A stretch of DNA of 64,000 bases. Source: Rhodospirillales bacterium. GTDB lineage: Bacteria; Pseudomonadota; Alphaproteobacteria; Rhodospirillales; Shumkoniaceae. The notes under the pieces are model-generated. The model ran no database searches. It was not told where the DNA came from and was given only the letters and a program-made list of their open reading frames with translations. The translations under genes and the position numbers were made by a program. The first letter of the stretch is position 1; the number at the start of each line of letters is the position of its first letter. Where the stretch lies: NCBI GenBank assembly GCA_028281785.1, contig JANQJG010000036.1, positions 1-64,000 on the forward strand, given 5' to 3'. This document shows positions 51,667 to 60,738 of the stretch, one piece after another.

Positions 51667-53013
51667 ATGAGCGCATCGCGGAGCATTACCCTCCCTTACG
51701 CCGATCGGTTCGCCGAGATCGAAACAAGCCTGCCCGGAGGCGGAGCTGGCTGGCTCTCGACCCTTCGCCGCGAATCGATTTCTCGGTTCAATGAGACGGG
51801 CCTGCCGTCCCCCAAGGTGGAGGCCTGGAAATACACGAATCTCAACGCCTTGGCGCAGCTGGACCTGCGCCCCGCCGGCGCGGAGCATGCGGGGATGTCG
51901 GTCGCCGTCACCGAGGTCCCGAGGATCGACGGTGCCCACCGGCTGGTTTTCGTCAACGGCCGCTTCCGGTCCGACCTTTCAGGCATTGAGGGTCTCCCCC
52001 CCGGCGTCGAACTGACGACCTTTGCCGCCGCCGCCGACAGCCGGGCGGACTTTCTGCAGGCGCATTTGGGGCAGGTTGCGCAGACCAATGGCCACGCCGT
52101 CGTCAACCTCAACACGGCGTTTATGGGAGACGGGTACGTCCTGACCGTGCCGGAAGGCGTGGAGATCGAGGCACCGGTGCATGTCGTGTCGGCGTTTGTC
52201 CCGGGAACCGACGGCGCGGCCCTGGCCTACCACCCGCGCAATCTGGTCGTTGCCGGGCCGGGCAGCCGCGTCACGATCATTGAGACCCATCTCAGCCTCG
52301 TGTCCGATTCTCCCTATTGGGCCAACCCCGTCGGCGAGATCTCCATCGGCCGGGATGCGGAGGTGCGCCATATCAAGATCCAGGAGGAATCCCTGGCCGC
52401 GTCCCATCTTGCCTTTACGCGGGCCCATATAGAGGCGGGCGGACATTTCGACAGCTTCGTCATGACCGTCGGCGCGCAGCTCTCGCGCAACGAGATTCAA
52501 GTGATTCTGGATGGCGAGAACGGCACCTGCCGGCTCAACGGAGTCTACCTCCTGCGCGGGCGCCAGCACGCAGACACCACCACCTGGATCGACCATGCCA
52601 AACCGCATTGCGACAGCGATGAGGTGTATAAGGGTGTGCTCGACGATCGCGCGCACGGCGTTTTCCAGGGCAAGATCACGGTGCGCCGCGACGCCCAGAA
52701 GACCAACGGCAATCAGCTCAACCGTACGGTGCTGCTATCCGAGAAGGCCGAGATCGACACCAAGCCGGAGCTTGAGATCTATGCCGATGACGTCAAATGC
52801 AGCCACGGCGCGACGGCCGGCGAACTCGACGAGAACTCGATGTTTTACATGCGATCGCGGGGTATACCTCAAAAGGAAGCACGCACCCTCCTGATACGGT
52901 CGTTCGTCGAGGAGACGCTCGAAGAGGTCGCACAAGCGGAAGCACGAACCTATATGGAGAGAAAATTGGAGACATGGCTCCAAAAGCTCCATCGGGAAGG
53001 AGACGCCCAATGA
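51667..53013 (+). CDS. sufD: SufD component of the SUF complex
   Basis: This 448-residue SufB paralogue completes the SufBC2D complex. The beta-helix region is recognisable from FQGKITVRRDAQKTNGNQLNR and AEIDTKPELEIYADDVKCSHGATAGELDE. Its TGA overlaps the sufS ATG by 4 bases. It starts 10 bases after sufC with a GAGGACC-type ribosome-binding site. Confidence 0.95.
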   Translation: MSASRSITLPYADRFAEIETSLPGGGAGWLSTLRRESISRFNETGLPSPKVEAWKYTNLNALAQLDLRPAGAEHAGMSVAVTEVPRIDGAHRLVFVNGRFRSDLSGIEGLPPGVELTTFAAAADSRADFLQAHLGQVAQTNGHAVVNLNTAFMGDGYVLTVPEGVEIEAPVHVVSAFVPGTDGAALAYHPRNLVVAGPGSRVTIIETHLSLVSDSPYWANPVGEISIGRDAEVRHIKIQEESLAASHLAFTRAHIEAGGHFDSFVMTVGAQLSRNEIQVILDGENGTCRLNGVYLLRGRQHADTTTWIDHAKPHCDSDEVYKGVLDDRAHGVFQGKITVRRDAQKTNGNQLNRTVLLSEKAEIDTKPELEIYADDVKCSHGATAGELDENSMFYMRSRGIPQKEARTLLIRSFVEETLEEVAQAEARTYMERKLETWLQKLHREGDAQ

Positions 53014-54275
53014 TCGCAGCAGCCGCCTTGGCGGATCGGCCCATGGTCAACACATGTCCGGCTTTCGATGCCGATGCCGCCCGGCGAGATTTTCCGATCC
53101 TGGCGACCCCCGTGGTCCATGGGCGGGCATTCCTCGACAGCGCGGCCAGCGCGCAGAAGCCGATTCAGGTGATTGATGCCGTGCGCCGATGCTACGAGGC
53201 GGAGTACGCCAATATCCACCGCGGCGTCTACGAGCTGAGCGCGCTCGCAACGCGTAATTATGATGCCGCGCGCGAGAAGGTGCGGGCTTTCATAAACGCC
53301 AAGGAGGCGAGCGAGGTCGTCTTCGTGCGCGGCGGCACTGAGGGCGTCAACCTGGTGGCCAGCACCTATGGGGAGAAGTTCGTGGGCTGGCGGGACGAGA
53401 TCATCATCTCCCACCTCGAGCACCATTCTAACATCGTGCCTTGGCAGCTCTTGGCCGAGCGCAAGGGTGCGACGATCCGGGTTATTCCCATCAACGACGC
53501 CGGCGAACTGATCCTCGAGGAGTACGAAAAGCTCCTTGGACCACGCACGAAAGTGGTTGCGGTGACCCATGCCTCCAATGCCTTGGGTACGATCGTTCCG
53601 GTGAAGGAAATCACCGCGATGGCCCATGAACACGGCGCGGCCGTCCTGGTCGACGGCTGCCAGGCGGCGCCGCACATGCCCATCGATGTGCAGGAGATGG
53701 ATTGCGACTTCTATGTCTTTTCCGGCCACAAGGTCTATGGGCCGAGCGGCATCGGCGCTTTGTATGGCAAGAAGGCCCTTCTCGAAGACATGCCGCCTTG
53801 GCAGGGCGGCGGCGACATGATCGACAGCGTCACCTTCGAGAAGACGACCTATGCGCCGCCGCCGGCGAAGTTCGAGGCCGGCACGCCGCATATTTCTGGA
53901 GCGACCGGCCTGGCCGCTGCTCTCGACTACGTCAGCAGCCATGGCCTCGACCGCATTGCCGCCCATGAAAAGAACCTGCTTGCGGAGGCGACCGAACGGT
54001 TGAGGCAATTCAACGGTATTCGCATCTTCGGGGAGGCCCGGCAAAAGGCGGCGATTCTCTCGTTTCTGATCGACGATATTCATCCCCACGACGTGGGAAC
54101 CATCGCCGACCAGATGGGCGTCGCGGTGCGCGCGGGCCATCATTGCGCGCAGCCGGTAATGCAGCGCTATGATATTCCGGGGACGGTGCGCGCATCCTTC
54201 GGTCTGTACAACACATCGGGGGACATCGACCTGCTCGTCAACTCGGTGCGCAAAGCGAAGGAGATTTTTGGGTGA
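53010..54275 (+). CDS. sufS: cysteine desulfurase SufS
   Basis: This 421-residue PLP enzyme supplies sulfur from cysteine. The PLP Lys is in FSGHKVYGPSGIGALYG and the catalytic Cys in AGHHCAQPVMQRY. GGAAGGAGA precedes ATG 53010, which overlaps the sufD stop; a second in-frame ATG (MVNTCPAFD) 11 residues later is an alternative. Its end overlaps the GTG start of the next gene. Confidence 0.95.
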   Translation: MIAAAALADRPMVNTCPAFDADAARRDFPILATPVVHGRAFLDSAASAQKPIQVIDAVRRCYEAEYANIHRGVYELSALATRNYDAAREKVRAFINAKEASEVVFVRGGTEGVNLVASTYGEKFVGWRDEIIISHLEHHSNIVPWQLLAERKGATIRVIPINDAGELILEEYEKLLGPRTKVVAVTHASNALGTIVPVKEITAMAHEHGAAVLVDGCQAAPHMPIDVQEMDCDFYVFSGHKVYGPSGIGALYGKKALLEDMPPWQGGGDMIDSVTFEKTTYAPPPAKFEAGTPHISGATGLAAALDYVSSHGLDRIAAHEKNLLAEATERLRQFNGIRIFGEARQKAAILSFLIDDIHPHDVGTIADQMGVAVRAGHHCAQPVMQRYDIPGTVRASFGLYNTSGDIDLLVNSVRKAKEIFG

Positions 54276-54748
54276 CCTTCGAGCTGCGGGAACTCTATCA
54301 GGAGGTCATACTCGATCACGGCCGAGCCCCGCGCAATTTCGGCAAGCCAGACCGTGTCAGCCATGAAGCGCACGGCAACAACCCGCTCTGCGGAGACAAG
54401 GTGACGATCTATCTCCAGGTCGACGACGGCGTCGTGAAGGACATCGGCTTCGAGGGGCAGGGCTGTGCCATTTCGACGGCGTCCACCTCGATGATGACGG
54501 AGGTTCTCAAAGGTAAGACGCTGGACGAGGCGCACACGCTATTCCACCGGTTCCACGCCCTTGTGACGGGCTGCGACGAGAGCACGGACGGCGAGGACGA
54601 TCCGAACCTGGACTGCGAGGCGCTCGAAAGGCTCAGCGTGCTCTCGGGGGTGCGAGAGTTCCCTATGCGCGTGAAGTGCGCGACGCTGTGCTGGCATACG
54701 ATGGAAGCGGCGGTCAAAGGGCATGGCGAGCCCGTGACATCGGAATAG
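54272..54748 (+). CDS. sufU: SufU-like Fe-S assembly (NifU N-terminal) protein
   Basis: This 158-residue protein starts with GTG overlapping the sufS TGA. Conserved Cys lie in NPLCGDKVT, GQGCAISTAS and CATLCWHTM, typical of SufU/IscU zinc- or cluster-binding proteins that accept sulfur from SufS. Between them is a Gly/Asp-rich linker of about 20 residues (CDESTDGEDDPNLDC), longer than in IscU and like SufU. Confidence 0.9.
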   Translation: MTFELRELYQEVILDHGRAPRNFGKPDRVSHEAHGNNPLCGDKVTIYLQVDDGVVKDIGFEGQGCAISTASTSMMTEVLKGKTLDEAHTLFHRFHALVTGCDESTDGEDDPNLDCEALERLSVLSGVREFPMRVKCATLCWHTMEAAVKGHGEPVTSE

Positions 54749-54776
54749 GCCCGCATCAAGGAACTTCGAGGAAAGC

Positions 54777-55175
54777 ATGAGCGATTTCGTCTTCGACAAG
54801 GGTGAAACCTCGCGGATCGAACAGCCGGACACTTCGGCATCAGCCGGCACGGACACCGGCGGCGCGGGTGGGTTGGGAGAGCGCATCGTCGAGGCGCTGC
54901 GCACCGTTTATGACCCCGAGATCCCGGTGAATATTTACGAGTTGGGCTTGATTTACCGAATCGACATCGCACCCGATCAGGATGCGGTGGAGATCGACAT
55001 GACCCTGACGGCGCCTGGCTGCCCCGTGGCCGGGAGCATGCCGGGAATGGTTGAACACGCCGTGCGCGGGGCGATTCCCGAGCTCAAGGATGTGACGGTG
55101 GAGCTCGTATGGGACCCGCCCTGGACACCGGACCGGCTGTCGGAGGCCGCGCGTCTCGAACTGGGTATGTTTTGA
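54777..55175 (+). CDS. sufT: SufT-like DUF59 protein
   Basis: This 132-residue protein has a disordered 33-residue N-terminus and then the DUF59 (MIP18) domain: TVYDPEIPVNIYELGLIYRI and LTAPGCPVAGSMPG. SufT helps mature Fe-S proteins. The domain is shared with PaaD, so identity rests on the suf context. GAGGAAAG precedes the ATG. Confidence 0.88.
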   Translation: MSDFVFDKGETSRIEQPDTSASAGTDTGGAGGLGERIVEALRTVYDPEIPVNIYELGLIYRIDIAPDQDAVEIDMTLTAPGCPVAGSMPGMVEHAVRGAIPELKDVTVELVWDPPWTPDRLSEAARLELGMF

Positions 55176-55188
55176 CGGAGGCCATGAC

Positions 55189-55533
55189 GTGACGATCCCG
55201 CGACCTCAAGTCATCACGATGACCGACGCCGCCGTCGAGCGCGTGCGTTTTCTGCTTTCGAAACAGAACGATAGGCAAGGAGCCCTACGCATCGGCGTCA
55301 AGGCGAGGGGTTGCTCGGGCATGTCCTACCACATCGAGTTTGCGGCCGCGCCAAACCCCCATGACGAGATGGTGGAGGCGGACGGGGTCACCGTTTATGT
55401 CGACCCGCAGGCAACGCTCTATCTCCTCGGCAGTCAAATGGACTATGTCGAGGACAAGCTGCAATCGGGCTTCGTGTTCAACAATCCCAATGAAAAAGCG
55501 CGCTGTGGTTGCGGCGAGTCTTTTCAAGTCTAG
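55189..55533 (+). CDS. sufA: A-type Fe-S carrier SufA/IscA-like
   Basis: This 114-residue HesB-like carrier has three conserved Cys: one in GVKARGCSGMSY and two in the C-terminal ARCGCGESF. The start is GTG 55189, 8 bases after GGAGG; the alternative MTDAAVERV would be 10 residues shorter. It hands clusters from the SUF scaffold to target proteins. Confidence 0.93.
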   Translation: MTIPRPQVITMTDAAVERVRFLLSKQNDRQGALRIGVKARGCSGMSYHIEFAAAPNPHDEMVEADGVTVYVDPQATLYLLGSQMDYVEDKLQSGFVFNNPNEKARCGCGESFQV

Positions 55534-55577
55534 GTCTTTCCGGGTCGCGTCCGGGTCTCGATGGAGTGGAACTGGCG

Positions 55578-55916
55578 ATGAGCGAAAACATGGTATTCGA
55601 GCGCATCCGCAAGGAAATCGACGACAACGATGTCGTGTTGTTCATGAAGGGCACGCCGCTGGCGCCGCAATGCGGCTTCTCGGCCCAGGTCGTGCAGGGC
55701 CTGGACTATCTGGGTGTGAAGTACAAGGGTGTCGATGTCCTGGCGGATCCTGAGCTGCGGCAGAACATCAAATCCTTCAGCAATTGGCCGACCATCCCCC
55801 AGCTCTATGTGAAGGGCGAATTCGTGGGCGGTTGTGACATTTTCCGGGAGATGTTCCAGAGCGGAGAAATACAGACCTTCTTCGCGGACAAAGGCATACA
55901 GGTCCGGGCCGCCTGA
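55578..55916 (+). CDS. grxD: monothiol glutaredoxin GrxD (CGFS type)
   Basis: This 112-residue protein has the CGFS site with Cys32 (LAPQCGFSAQ), followed by TIPQLYVKGEFVGGCDI. Such glutaredoxins bind and pass 2Fe-2S clusters. It is the last gene of the suf series, 44 bases after sufA. ATG 55578 gives MSENMVFERI. Confidence 0.95.
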   Translation: MSENMVFERIRKEIDDNDVVLFMKGTPLAPQCGFSAQVVQGLDYLGVKYKGVDVLADPELRQNIKSFSNWPTIPQLYVKGEFVGGCDIFREMFQSGEIQTFFADKGIQVRAA

Positions 55917-56046
55917 GGACGGGGCAAAGGGTGAAACGCCCGGTAAGCCCCCTATTGACTTTCGACGACCATCGACCGACATAGGTGGTGGTCGGGCGGT
56001 GCTGGTTTGACCGCCGACCGGGCGCCTCGACGAGGGCCCATTTAAA

Positions 56047-56082
56047 GACGTCGTCGCTCAACCTCGGCAAGGAGGGCACGTC
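56047..56082 (+). promoter_or_regulatory. candidate RNA thermometer over the hsp20 ribosome-binding site
   Basis: The 36 bases before the hsp20 ATG can fold so that GACGT (56047-56051) pairs with ACGTC (56078-56082), and CCTC (56062-56065) or GCTC (56056-56059) pairs with the GAGG/GGGC of the GGAGGG ribosome-binding site (56071-56076). Both would hide the site at low temperature, as in the ROSE elements of rhizobial small heat-shock genes. Not verified by folding. Confidence 0.4.
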
Positions 56083-56556
56083 ATGGCTCGCCTCTCTGTC
56101 TTCGACAGCCCGCTGCTCCTGGGGTTCGATCATTTCGAACGCGTGCTCGACCGCGTCGCGAAGTCATCCCACGACGGCTATCCTCCGTATAACATCGAGC
56201 AGGTAGAGGAAAACCAGCTGAGGATCACCCTGGCGGTGGCAGGATTTTCCATGGACGATCTGGCGGTGTCGATCGAGGACAACCAACTCATCATTCGCGG
56301 ACGAAGCGGCGAGGACGACGGCGGGCGCATATTCCTTCATCGCGGAATCGCCTCGCGCCAGTTTCAGCGCAGCTTCGTTCTCGCTGAGGGTATCGAGGTC
56401 AAGGGCGCCAGCCTCGATAATGGCCTTCTGCACATCGACATCGAGCGCGTGATGCCGGAACCGCGAGCGCGAACCGTCAAGATCGAGGCCGGATCTGGAA
56501 ATCGTCGTTCGTCGGACAAGCAGACAAAGTCCATCGAGATGAAGTCGGACGTTTGA
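56083..56556 (+). CDS. small heat-shock protein, Hsp20/IbpA family
   Basis: This 157-residue chaperone has an alpha-crystallin domain (NIEQVEENQLRITLAVAGFS to IASRQFQRSFVLAEGIEVKGASLDNGLLHI) and a short N-terminal arm. The C-terminal tail has no clear I-X-I motif beyond the SSDK-rich end. It binds unfolding proteins under heat stress. GGAGGG precedes the ATG, and a candidate RNA thermometer overlaps it. It is followed 71 bases later by the DUF1150 gene, its usual partner. Confidence 0.92.
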   Translation: MARLSVFDSPLLLGFDHFERVLDRVAKSSHDGYPPYNIEQVEENQLRITLAVAGFSMDDLAVSIEDNQLIIRGRSGEDDGGRIFLHRGIASRQFQRSFVLAEGIEVKGASLDNGLLHIDIERVMPEPRARTVKIEAGSGNRRSSDKQTKSIEMKSDV

Positions 56557-56627
56557 GCACTAATCCACGTTCAGCCATTCACCGAAAGGCGCGCTTGAGC
56601 CTTGAAGGCGCTTGAGGGAGATAAGCA

Positions 56628-56873
56628 GTGACCGATAATCCCAACCATCCCAACAATGCCGACGATCGGCTGGTCCCGCCCAACCTGTCCGCGAGGGAAC
56701 TGAACGCCCTCGGGCTCGAGCAGGTGGCCTACATCAAGCCGATCTCCAGCCACGGCACCCGCGCCTACGCCATTCATGCCGCCGACGGAAGCCAGCTCGC
56801 CGTCGTTCCCAACCGGGCTATCGCCCTGGCGACGGTTCGACAAAACGATCTCGACCCCGTAAGCGTCCACTGA
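56628..56873 (+). CDS. DUF1150 protein
   Basis: This 81-residue protein of unknown function belongs to DUF1150: it carries LGLEQVAYIKPI and YAIHAADGSQLAVVPNRAIALATVRQNDL. The GTG start 56628 follows GGGAGATAAGCA. It follows the hsp20 gene on the same strand, a placement common in alphaproteobacteria, hinting at a heat or stress link. Length matches the family. Confidence 0.88.
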   Translation: MTDNPNHPNNADDRLVPPNLSARELNALGLEQVAYIKPISSHGTRAYAIHAADGSQLAVVPNRAIALATVRQNDLDPVSVH

Positions 56874-57044
56874 CACCGCAAGGGGCGAAATCACCCGCAA
56901 CATTCGCAGCTTTATATTAATTCGGATCGTTTCGTTTCGAAAAAAGATCGCGGAATTTCCCTGCCCCGCTCGCAATTGGGTTTGTCGAGGTAACCTCGGA
57001 CGCGCGCAGTTTTGGGCGTGCGGTTTAGGAATCTCGCCAACGCG

Positions 57045-57506
57045 TCAGGCCGCGCGCGCTTCCGACTGTGTAAGAAGGGCGTACAGGGCCTCGGCGCCAT
57101 CCGTGCCTCTCAGCTTTTCGCATTCGGACTTGTCGCGGAGCAGCCGCGATACACGGGCAAGCGCCTTGAGATGATCTGCGCCGGCCGATTCCGGAGCGAG
57201 CAGGAGAAAGATGAGGTCTACGGGCTGATCGTCGATGGCGTCGAAGTTGATCGGTGTATCAAGGCGAGCGAACAGCCCATGCAGACGTTCCAGATTGGGA
57301 AGCTTGCCGTGGGGGATGGCGATCCCGTTGCCGACGCCGGTTGTGCCCAGTCTTTCGCGCTCCAGCAAGACGTCGAAGATGGCTCGTTCATGCACCCCCG
57401 TGATCTCCGCAGCCCGTTTGGCGAGTTCTTGAAGCGCCTGCTTTTTGCTCGTGGCCCGAAGGTGGGGAATGACGCTTTCGGGCGTGAGCAGATCGACGAT
57501 TTCCAT
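57045..57506 (-). CDS. ptsN: nitrogen-PTS EIIA component PtsN
   Basis: This 153-residue EIIA(Ntr) has phosphorylation site His66 in GIAIPHGKLPN. It regulates K+ transport, nitrogen or stress responses in response to PTS phosphate. It lies 9 bases after the hpf gene, with rpoN upstream, the conserved rpoN-hpf-ptsN order. EI with GAF is not in the window, so it may be fed by the EI at 14.7 kb. Confidence 0.94.
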   Translation of the reverse strand: MEIVDLLTPESVIPHLRATSKKQALQELAKRAAEITGVHERAIFDVLLERERLGTTGVGNGIAIPHGKLPNLERLHGLFARLDTPINFDAIDDQPVDLIFLLLAPESAGADHLKALARVSRLLRDKSECEKLRGTDGAEALYALLTQSEARAA

Positions 57507-57515
57507 GATGGTATC

Positions 57516-58097
57516 TCAGCCCTCCCGGGTTCCGCGAGGATCGATCCAACCGATGTGGCCATCGTTCCTGCGGTAAACCACGTTCAGCCCGCCATGAGCA
57601 CGATTGCGGAACATCATGACAGGCGAGTCCGCAAGGTCCATGCGCATAACGGCTTCACTTACGGTCAGCGTGTCGATTTCCGCGGTCATCTCGGCAATCA
57701 CCGCAGGCTGGCCGTCCTGAGGTACCTCGTCGTCCTCGTGCTCCGGTGCAAGCACATATTGCTGAGCGGACAACACTTCCTCGGTCTCGGCGCCCCGGCC
57801 CTTGTGGTGGTCCCGCAGGCGCCGCTTGTAGCGGCGCAGACGCTTGCTGATACGCGACAACGCGGCATCGAAGGCCGCGTATATCTCGTCGGCGGTTGCG
57901 CCACCTTGCATGACCAAGCCACGCCCCGCATGTACGGTAATCTCCGAGCGGTACATATGGGCTTCCCGCGAAAAGATGACGGTCGCCAGCAGGGCACGAT
58001 CGAAGAACTTGGTTACGTCGGCGACGAGGTTACCCTCCACATGGGCCCGCAAGGCCTCGCCGACATTCAGATTTTTGCCTTTGACGGTGATATCCAT
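57516..58097 (-). CDS. hpf: long-form ribosome hibernation promoting factor
   Basis: This 193-residue protein has the N-terminal S30AE domain (MDITVKGKNLNVGEAL) and a C-terminal dimerisation domain (MRMDLADSPVMMFRNRAHGGLNVVYRRNDGHIGWI). The long form makes 100S ribosome dimers in stationary phase. I start at ATG 58097 since residues before it are atypical. ptsN follows after 9 bases. It is the likely sigma-54 modulation protein of older annotations. Confidence 0.93.
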   Translation of the reverse strand: MDITVKGKNLNVGEALRAHVEGNLVADVTKFFDRALLATVIFSREAHMYRSEITVHAGRGLVMQGGATADEIYAAFDAALSRISKRLRRYKRRLRDHHKGRGAETEEVLSAQQYVLAPEHEDDEVPQDGQPAVIAEMTAEIDTLTVSEAVMRMDLADSPVMMFRNRAHGGLNVVYRRNDGHIGWIDPRGTREG

Positions 58098-58280
58098 GAA
58101 AAAAGCTGTCCTGCCGTAAAAGGGCTCACAGCCTTCCGATCGCTGCACATTTTCAGATATGTCCAGATCGCTGGGGCAGCAATGTCTGCGCTTATCCCGC
58201 GCGGCCTCCAACAAAGGTCCGGAAGGTAGTGGCCGGAGATGGCGGTGTCAATAGATGGTACCCCCAAACTCCCACGGGTC

Positions 58281-58316
58281 AGAGCATTTCTCGACCGTGT
58301 TGGCGAGAATTGCTCT
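58281..58316 (-). terminator. imperfect 13-bp stem-loop at the rpoN end
   Basis: AGAGCATTTCTCG (58281-58293) pairs with CGAGAATTGCTCT (58304-58316), one mismatch, loop ACCGTGTTGG. It overlaps the rpoN stop codon. Without a T-run it may be a weak terminator, or one copy of a short intergenic repeat containing TGCTCTAG (58311-58318), also seen at 90-97 and 17972-17979. Confidence 0.45.
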
Positions 58317-59844
58317 AGATCCTGCTCCTCTTTTGTCGCCGGCGCTGTACCGACGACGGAATTCCAAGTGATTCCCGATACTTAGCCACGGTACGGCGGG
58401 CGATGTCCACGCCTTCGCGCGCCAGCAATTCGACAATCTTGTCGTCGGATAAAACGGCGTCGGCCGGCTCGTCCTCGGTCAGAACCTTGATTCGGTGGCG
58501 TACCGATTCGGCGGCGTACGCCTCGCCTCCCGATGCACTCGCGATCGCAGGTGAAAAAAAGTACTTCAGCTCATAGATCCCTCTTGGCGTCGCGATGTAC
58601 TTGTTCGAGGTCACCCGGCTGACCGTGCTCTCATGCATTTCGATCGCCTGGGCGATGTCCCGCAGCACCAGGGGGCGCAGCGCCTCGACACCGTGGCGGA
58701 AAAAGCCGTCCTGCTGACGCACGATGTCCCGGGCGACCTTCAGAATCGTCGTCGCCCGCTGATGCAAAGCCTTGACGAGCCAGTTGGCCGATTGCAGGCA
58801 TTCATCCACGTAGTGCCGTTCTTCCCGATTCCGGGCCGCCTGGCGGACTTCGGCATGATAGCGGTTGTTGATCAAAACCCTCGGCAACGTCTCGGGGTTC
58901 AGCTCCACGATCCAGCCGCCACCCGACTGCGCGCGCATCAGCACGTCGGGCGTGATCGGCTGCACCACGCTCCGGTCGAACGCCAGGGCGGGTTTGGGAT
59001 CAAGGGCCCGAACCTCGGCCACCATTTCGGCGAGATCATCGTCGTCGACCCCGCACAAGGCGCGCAACTCGTCGATTTCGCGCCGGGCCAGCAGGTCCAG
59101 ATGGTCGAGCAGGGCCTGCATGGCGGGATCCAGTCGATTGAGATCCCGCAGCTGCAGGGCCAGGCACTCGGCCAGCGAGCGGGCAAAAATCCCGGACGGC
59201 GTAAACTGCTGGAGCCGGGACAAGGTCGCTTCGACCCGCGCCAAGTCGCATCCGAGCATGTCCGCAACCGGTGTCAAATCGGCGGAAAGATACCCCGCTT
59301 CGTCCAACCGATCGATCAAATGCAGGCCGATCAATCGGTCCGCCGGGTCGGCCAACTCCATGTTGAGCTGTCGCGTCAGATGCTCGGTGAGCGTCTCCTC
59401 CCGGGAGAGGGTCAGTTCGAGATCGGCCTGCGGAGCCTCGAAGTCACGGCGGCCGCCTTGCCCCCAGTCGCCGATTGTCTGCTCCGGCGCCCCGGCGGCA
59501 TCGGCCGGGCTGTCGTTGTTCCAGACGTTTTCGTAGTCGGCATCCAGGTCTTCCGTCAGGTTTGGCTGATCCGCCGTGGCCTCGAAGTCCACGCTGGACA
59601 AAAGATCGGCCTCCGTGGAGCCGCCATCCGCGGCTGCTCCGTCCTCTGGTCCATCCCACTCATCGGCCGGGTCAAAGCCGTCCGCGTCCTCCCGCTCGAG
59701 CAGGGGGTTGCTGGCCAGCTCCTGCTCCACATAGGCATCCAGTTCGACGCTCGACAACTGCAGCAGCTTGATGGCCTGCTGGAGTTGCGGCGTCATGACC
59801 AGGGATTGGCTCTGCCGGAGTTCCAGACGCGGGGTCAGGGCCAT
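58315..59844 (-). CDS. rpoN: RNA polymerase sigma-54 factor
   Basis: This 509-residue sigma factor transcribes nitrogen and other activator-dependent genes. The Gln-rich N-terminus (LELRQSQSLVMTPQLQQAIKLLQLS) is region I, an acidic region II follows (about residues 57-140), and the C-terminus has the RpoN box ARRTVAKYRE, near residue 485. It is 85 bases after lptB and 218 bases before hpf in transcription direction. Confidence 0.96.
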   Translation of the reverse strand: MALTPRLELRQSQSLVMTPQLQQAIKLLQLSSVELDAYVEQELASNPLLEREDADGFDPADEWDGPEDGAAADGGSTEADLLSSVDFEATADQPNLTEDLDADYENVWNNDSPADAAGAPEQTIGDWGQGGRRDFEAPQADLELTLSREETLTEHLTRQLNMELADPADRLIGLHLIDRLDEAGYLSADLTPVADMLGCDLARVEATLSRLQQFTPSGIFARSLAECLALQLRDLNRLDPAMQALLDHLDLLARREIDELRALCGVDDDDLAEMVAEVRALDPKPALAFDRSVVQPITPDVLMRAQSGGGWIVELNPETLPRVLINNRYHAEVRQAARNREERHYVDECLQSANWLVKALHQRATTILKVARDIVRQQDGFFRHGVEALRPLVLRDIAQAIEMHESTVSRVTSNKYIATPRGIYELKYFFSPAIASASGGEAYAAESVRHRIKVLTEDEPADAVLSDDKIVELLAREGVDIARRTVAKYRESLGIPSSVQRRRQKRSRI

Positions 59845-59928
59845 TCCGCCCTCCCACCCAGGCGGACGCGGGCTTGCGCCCGATCCGAAGGCCGGCTCCG
59901 ATGCGACCGGGGAAAAACAGATTGGGGT

Positions 59929-60732
59929 TTAAAGACTGAAACGATCGCCCAGGTAGACACGCCTGACGTCCTCGTTTCCCACGATGTCCGAGGGCGTGCC
60001 CTCCATCAGCACCATGCCGTCATGAATGATATAGGCACGATCGATGACATCCAGGGTTTCCCGAACGTTGTGATCGGTGATCAAAACGCCGATCCCGCGG
60101 TCCTTGAGATGTGACACCATGTCGCGGAGATCACCGACGGCGATCGGGTCGATACCGGCGAACGGTTCGTCGAGGAGGACGAAGTGAGGGTCCGTGGCCA
60201 GCGTCCGCGCGATCTCGACCCGGCGCCTCTCGCCGCCCGAAAGGGCCAGGGCCGGCGCGCGCCGCAGATGGGTGATCGAGAATTCGGCGAGAAGGGAGTC
60301 GAGGATGGCCTCGCGCCGTTCGCGAGATTTCACGACGACCTCGAGCACCGCCCGGATGTTGTTTTCGACCGTTAGGCCGCGAAAGATCGAAGCTTCCTGC
60401 GGCAGATAGCCGATCCCAAGGCGCGCTCGGCGGTACATGGGCAGACCGGTCAGATCCTGGCCGTCCAGCAGAATGCGCCCATGATCCGGCGAAAGCAGCC
60501 CGATGATCATGTAAAAGCAGGTGGTCTTCCCCGCGCCGTTCGGTCCCAGCAGGCCGACGACCTCGCCGCGTTGCATATGGAGGCTGACGCCGCGAACGAC
60601 GGGACGCTTCTTGAAGCGCTTGCCCAGATTCTGGGAAACCAAACCGTGGGTCAGCGCGACCAGGCGCGGACGCTGACCAGCGTTCGGCGACGCGCCATCG
60701 GCTTTGCCGGGAAATGATGTGAGCGCGTCCAT
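59929..60732 (-). CDS. lptB: LPS export ABC transporter ATPase LptB
   Basis: This 267-residue ATPase powers lipopolysaccharide extraction from the inner membrane with LptFG. Walker A is GPNGAGKTT, the signature is [12 protein letters not shown] and Walker [15 protein letters not shown] Ser/Ala/Gly N-terminal extension of about 30 residues precedes the family core. It starts 7 bases after lptA and is followed by rpoN. Confidence 0.95.
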   Translation of the reverse strand: MDALTSFPGKADGASPNAGQRPRLVALTHGLVSQNLGKRFKKRPVVRGVSLHMQRGEVVGLLGPNGAGKTTCFYMIIGLLSPDHGRILLDGQDLTGLPMYRRARLGIGYLPQEASIFRGLTVENNIRAVLEVVVKSRERREAILDSLLAEFSITHLRRAPALALSGGERRRVEIARTLATDPHFVLLDEPFAGIDPIAVGDLRDMVSHLKDRGIGVLITDHNVRETLDVIDRAYIIHDGMVLMEGTPSDIVGNEDVRRVYLGDRFSL

Positions 60733-60738
60733 TCTCGA

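Noticed and set aside
58281-58316. Standard Rho-independent terminator of rpoN
   Set aside because: The stem is good but has no T-run and overlaps the stop codon, so I give it low confidence and an alternative reading.
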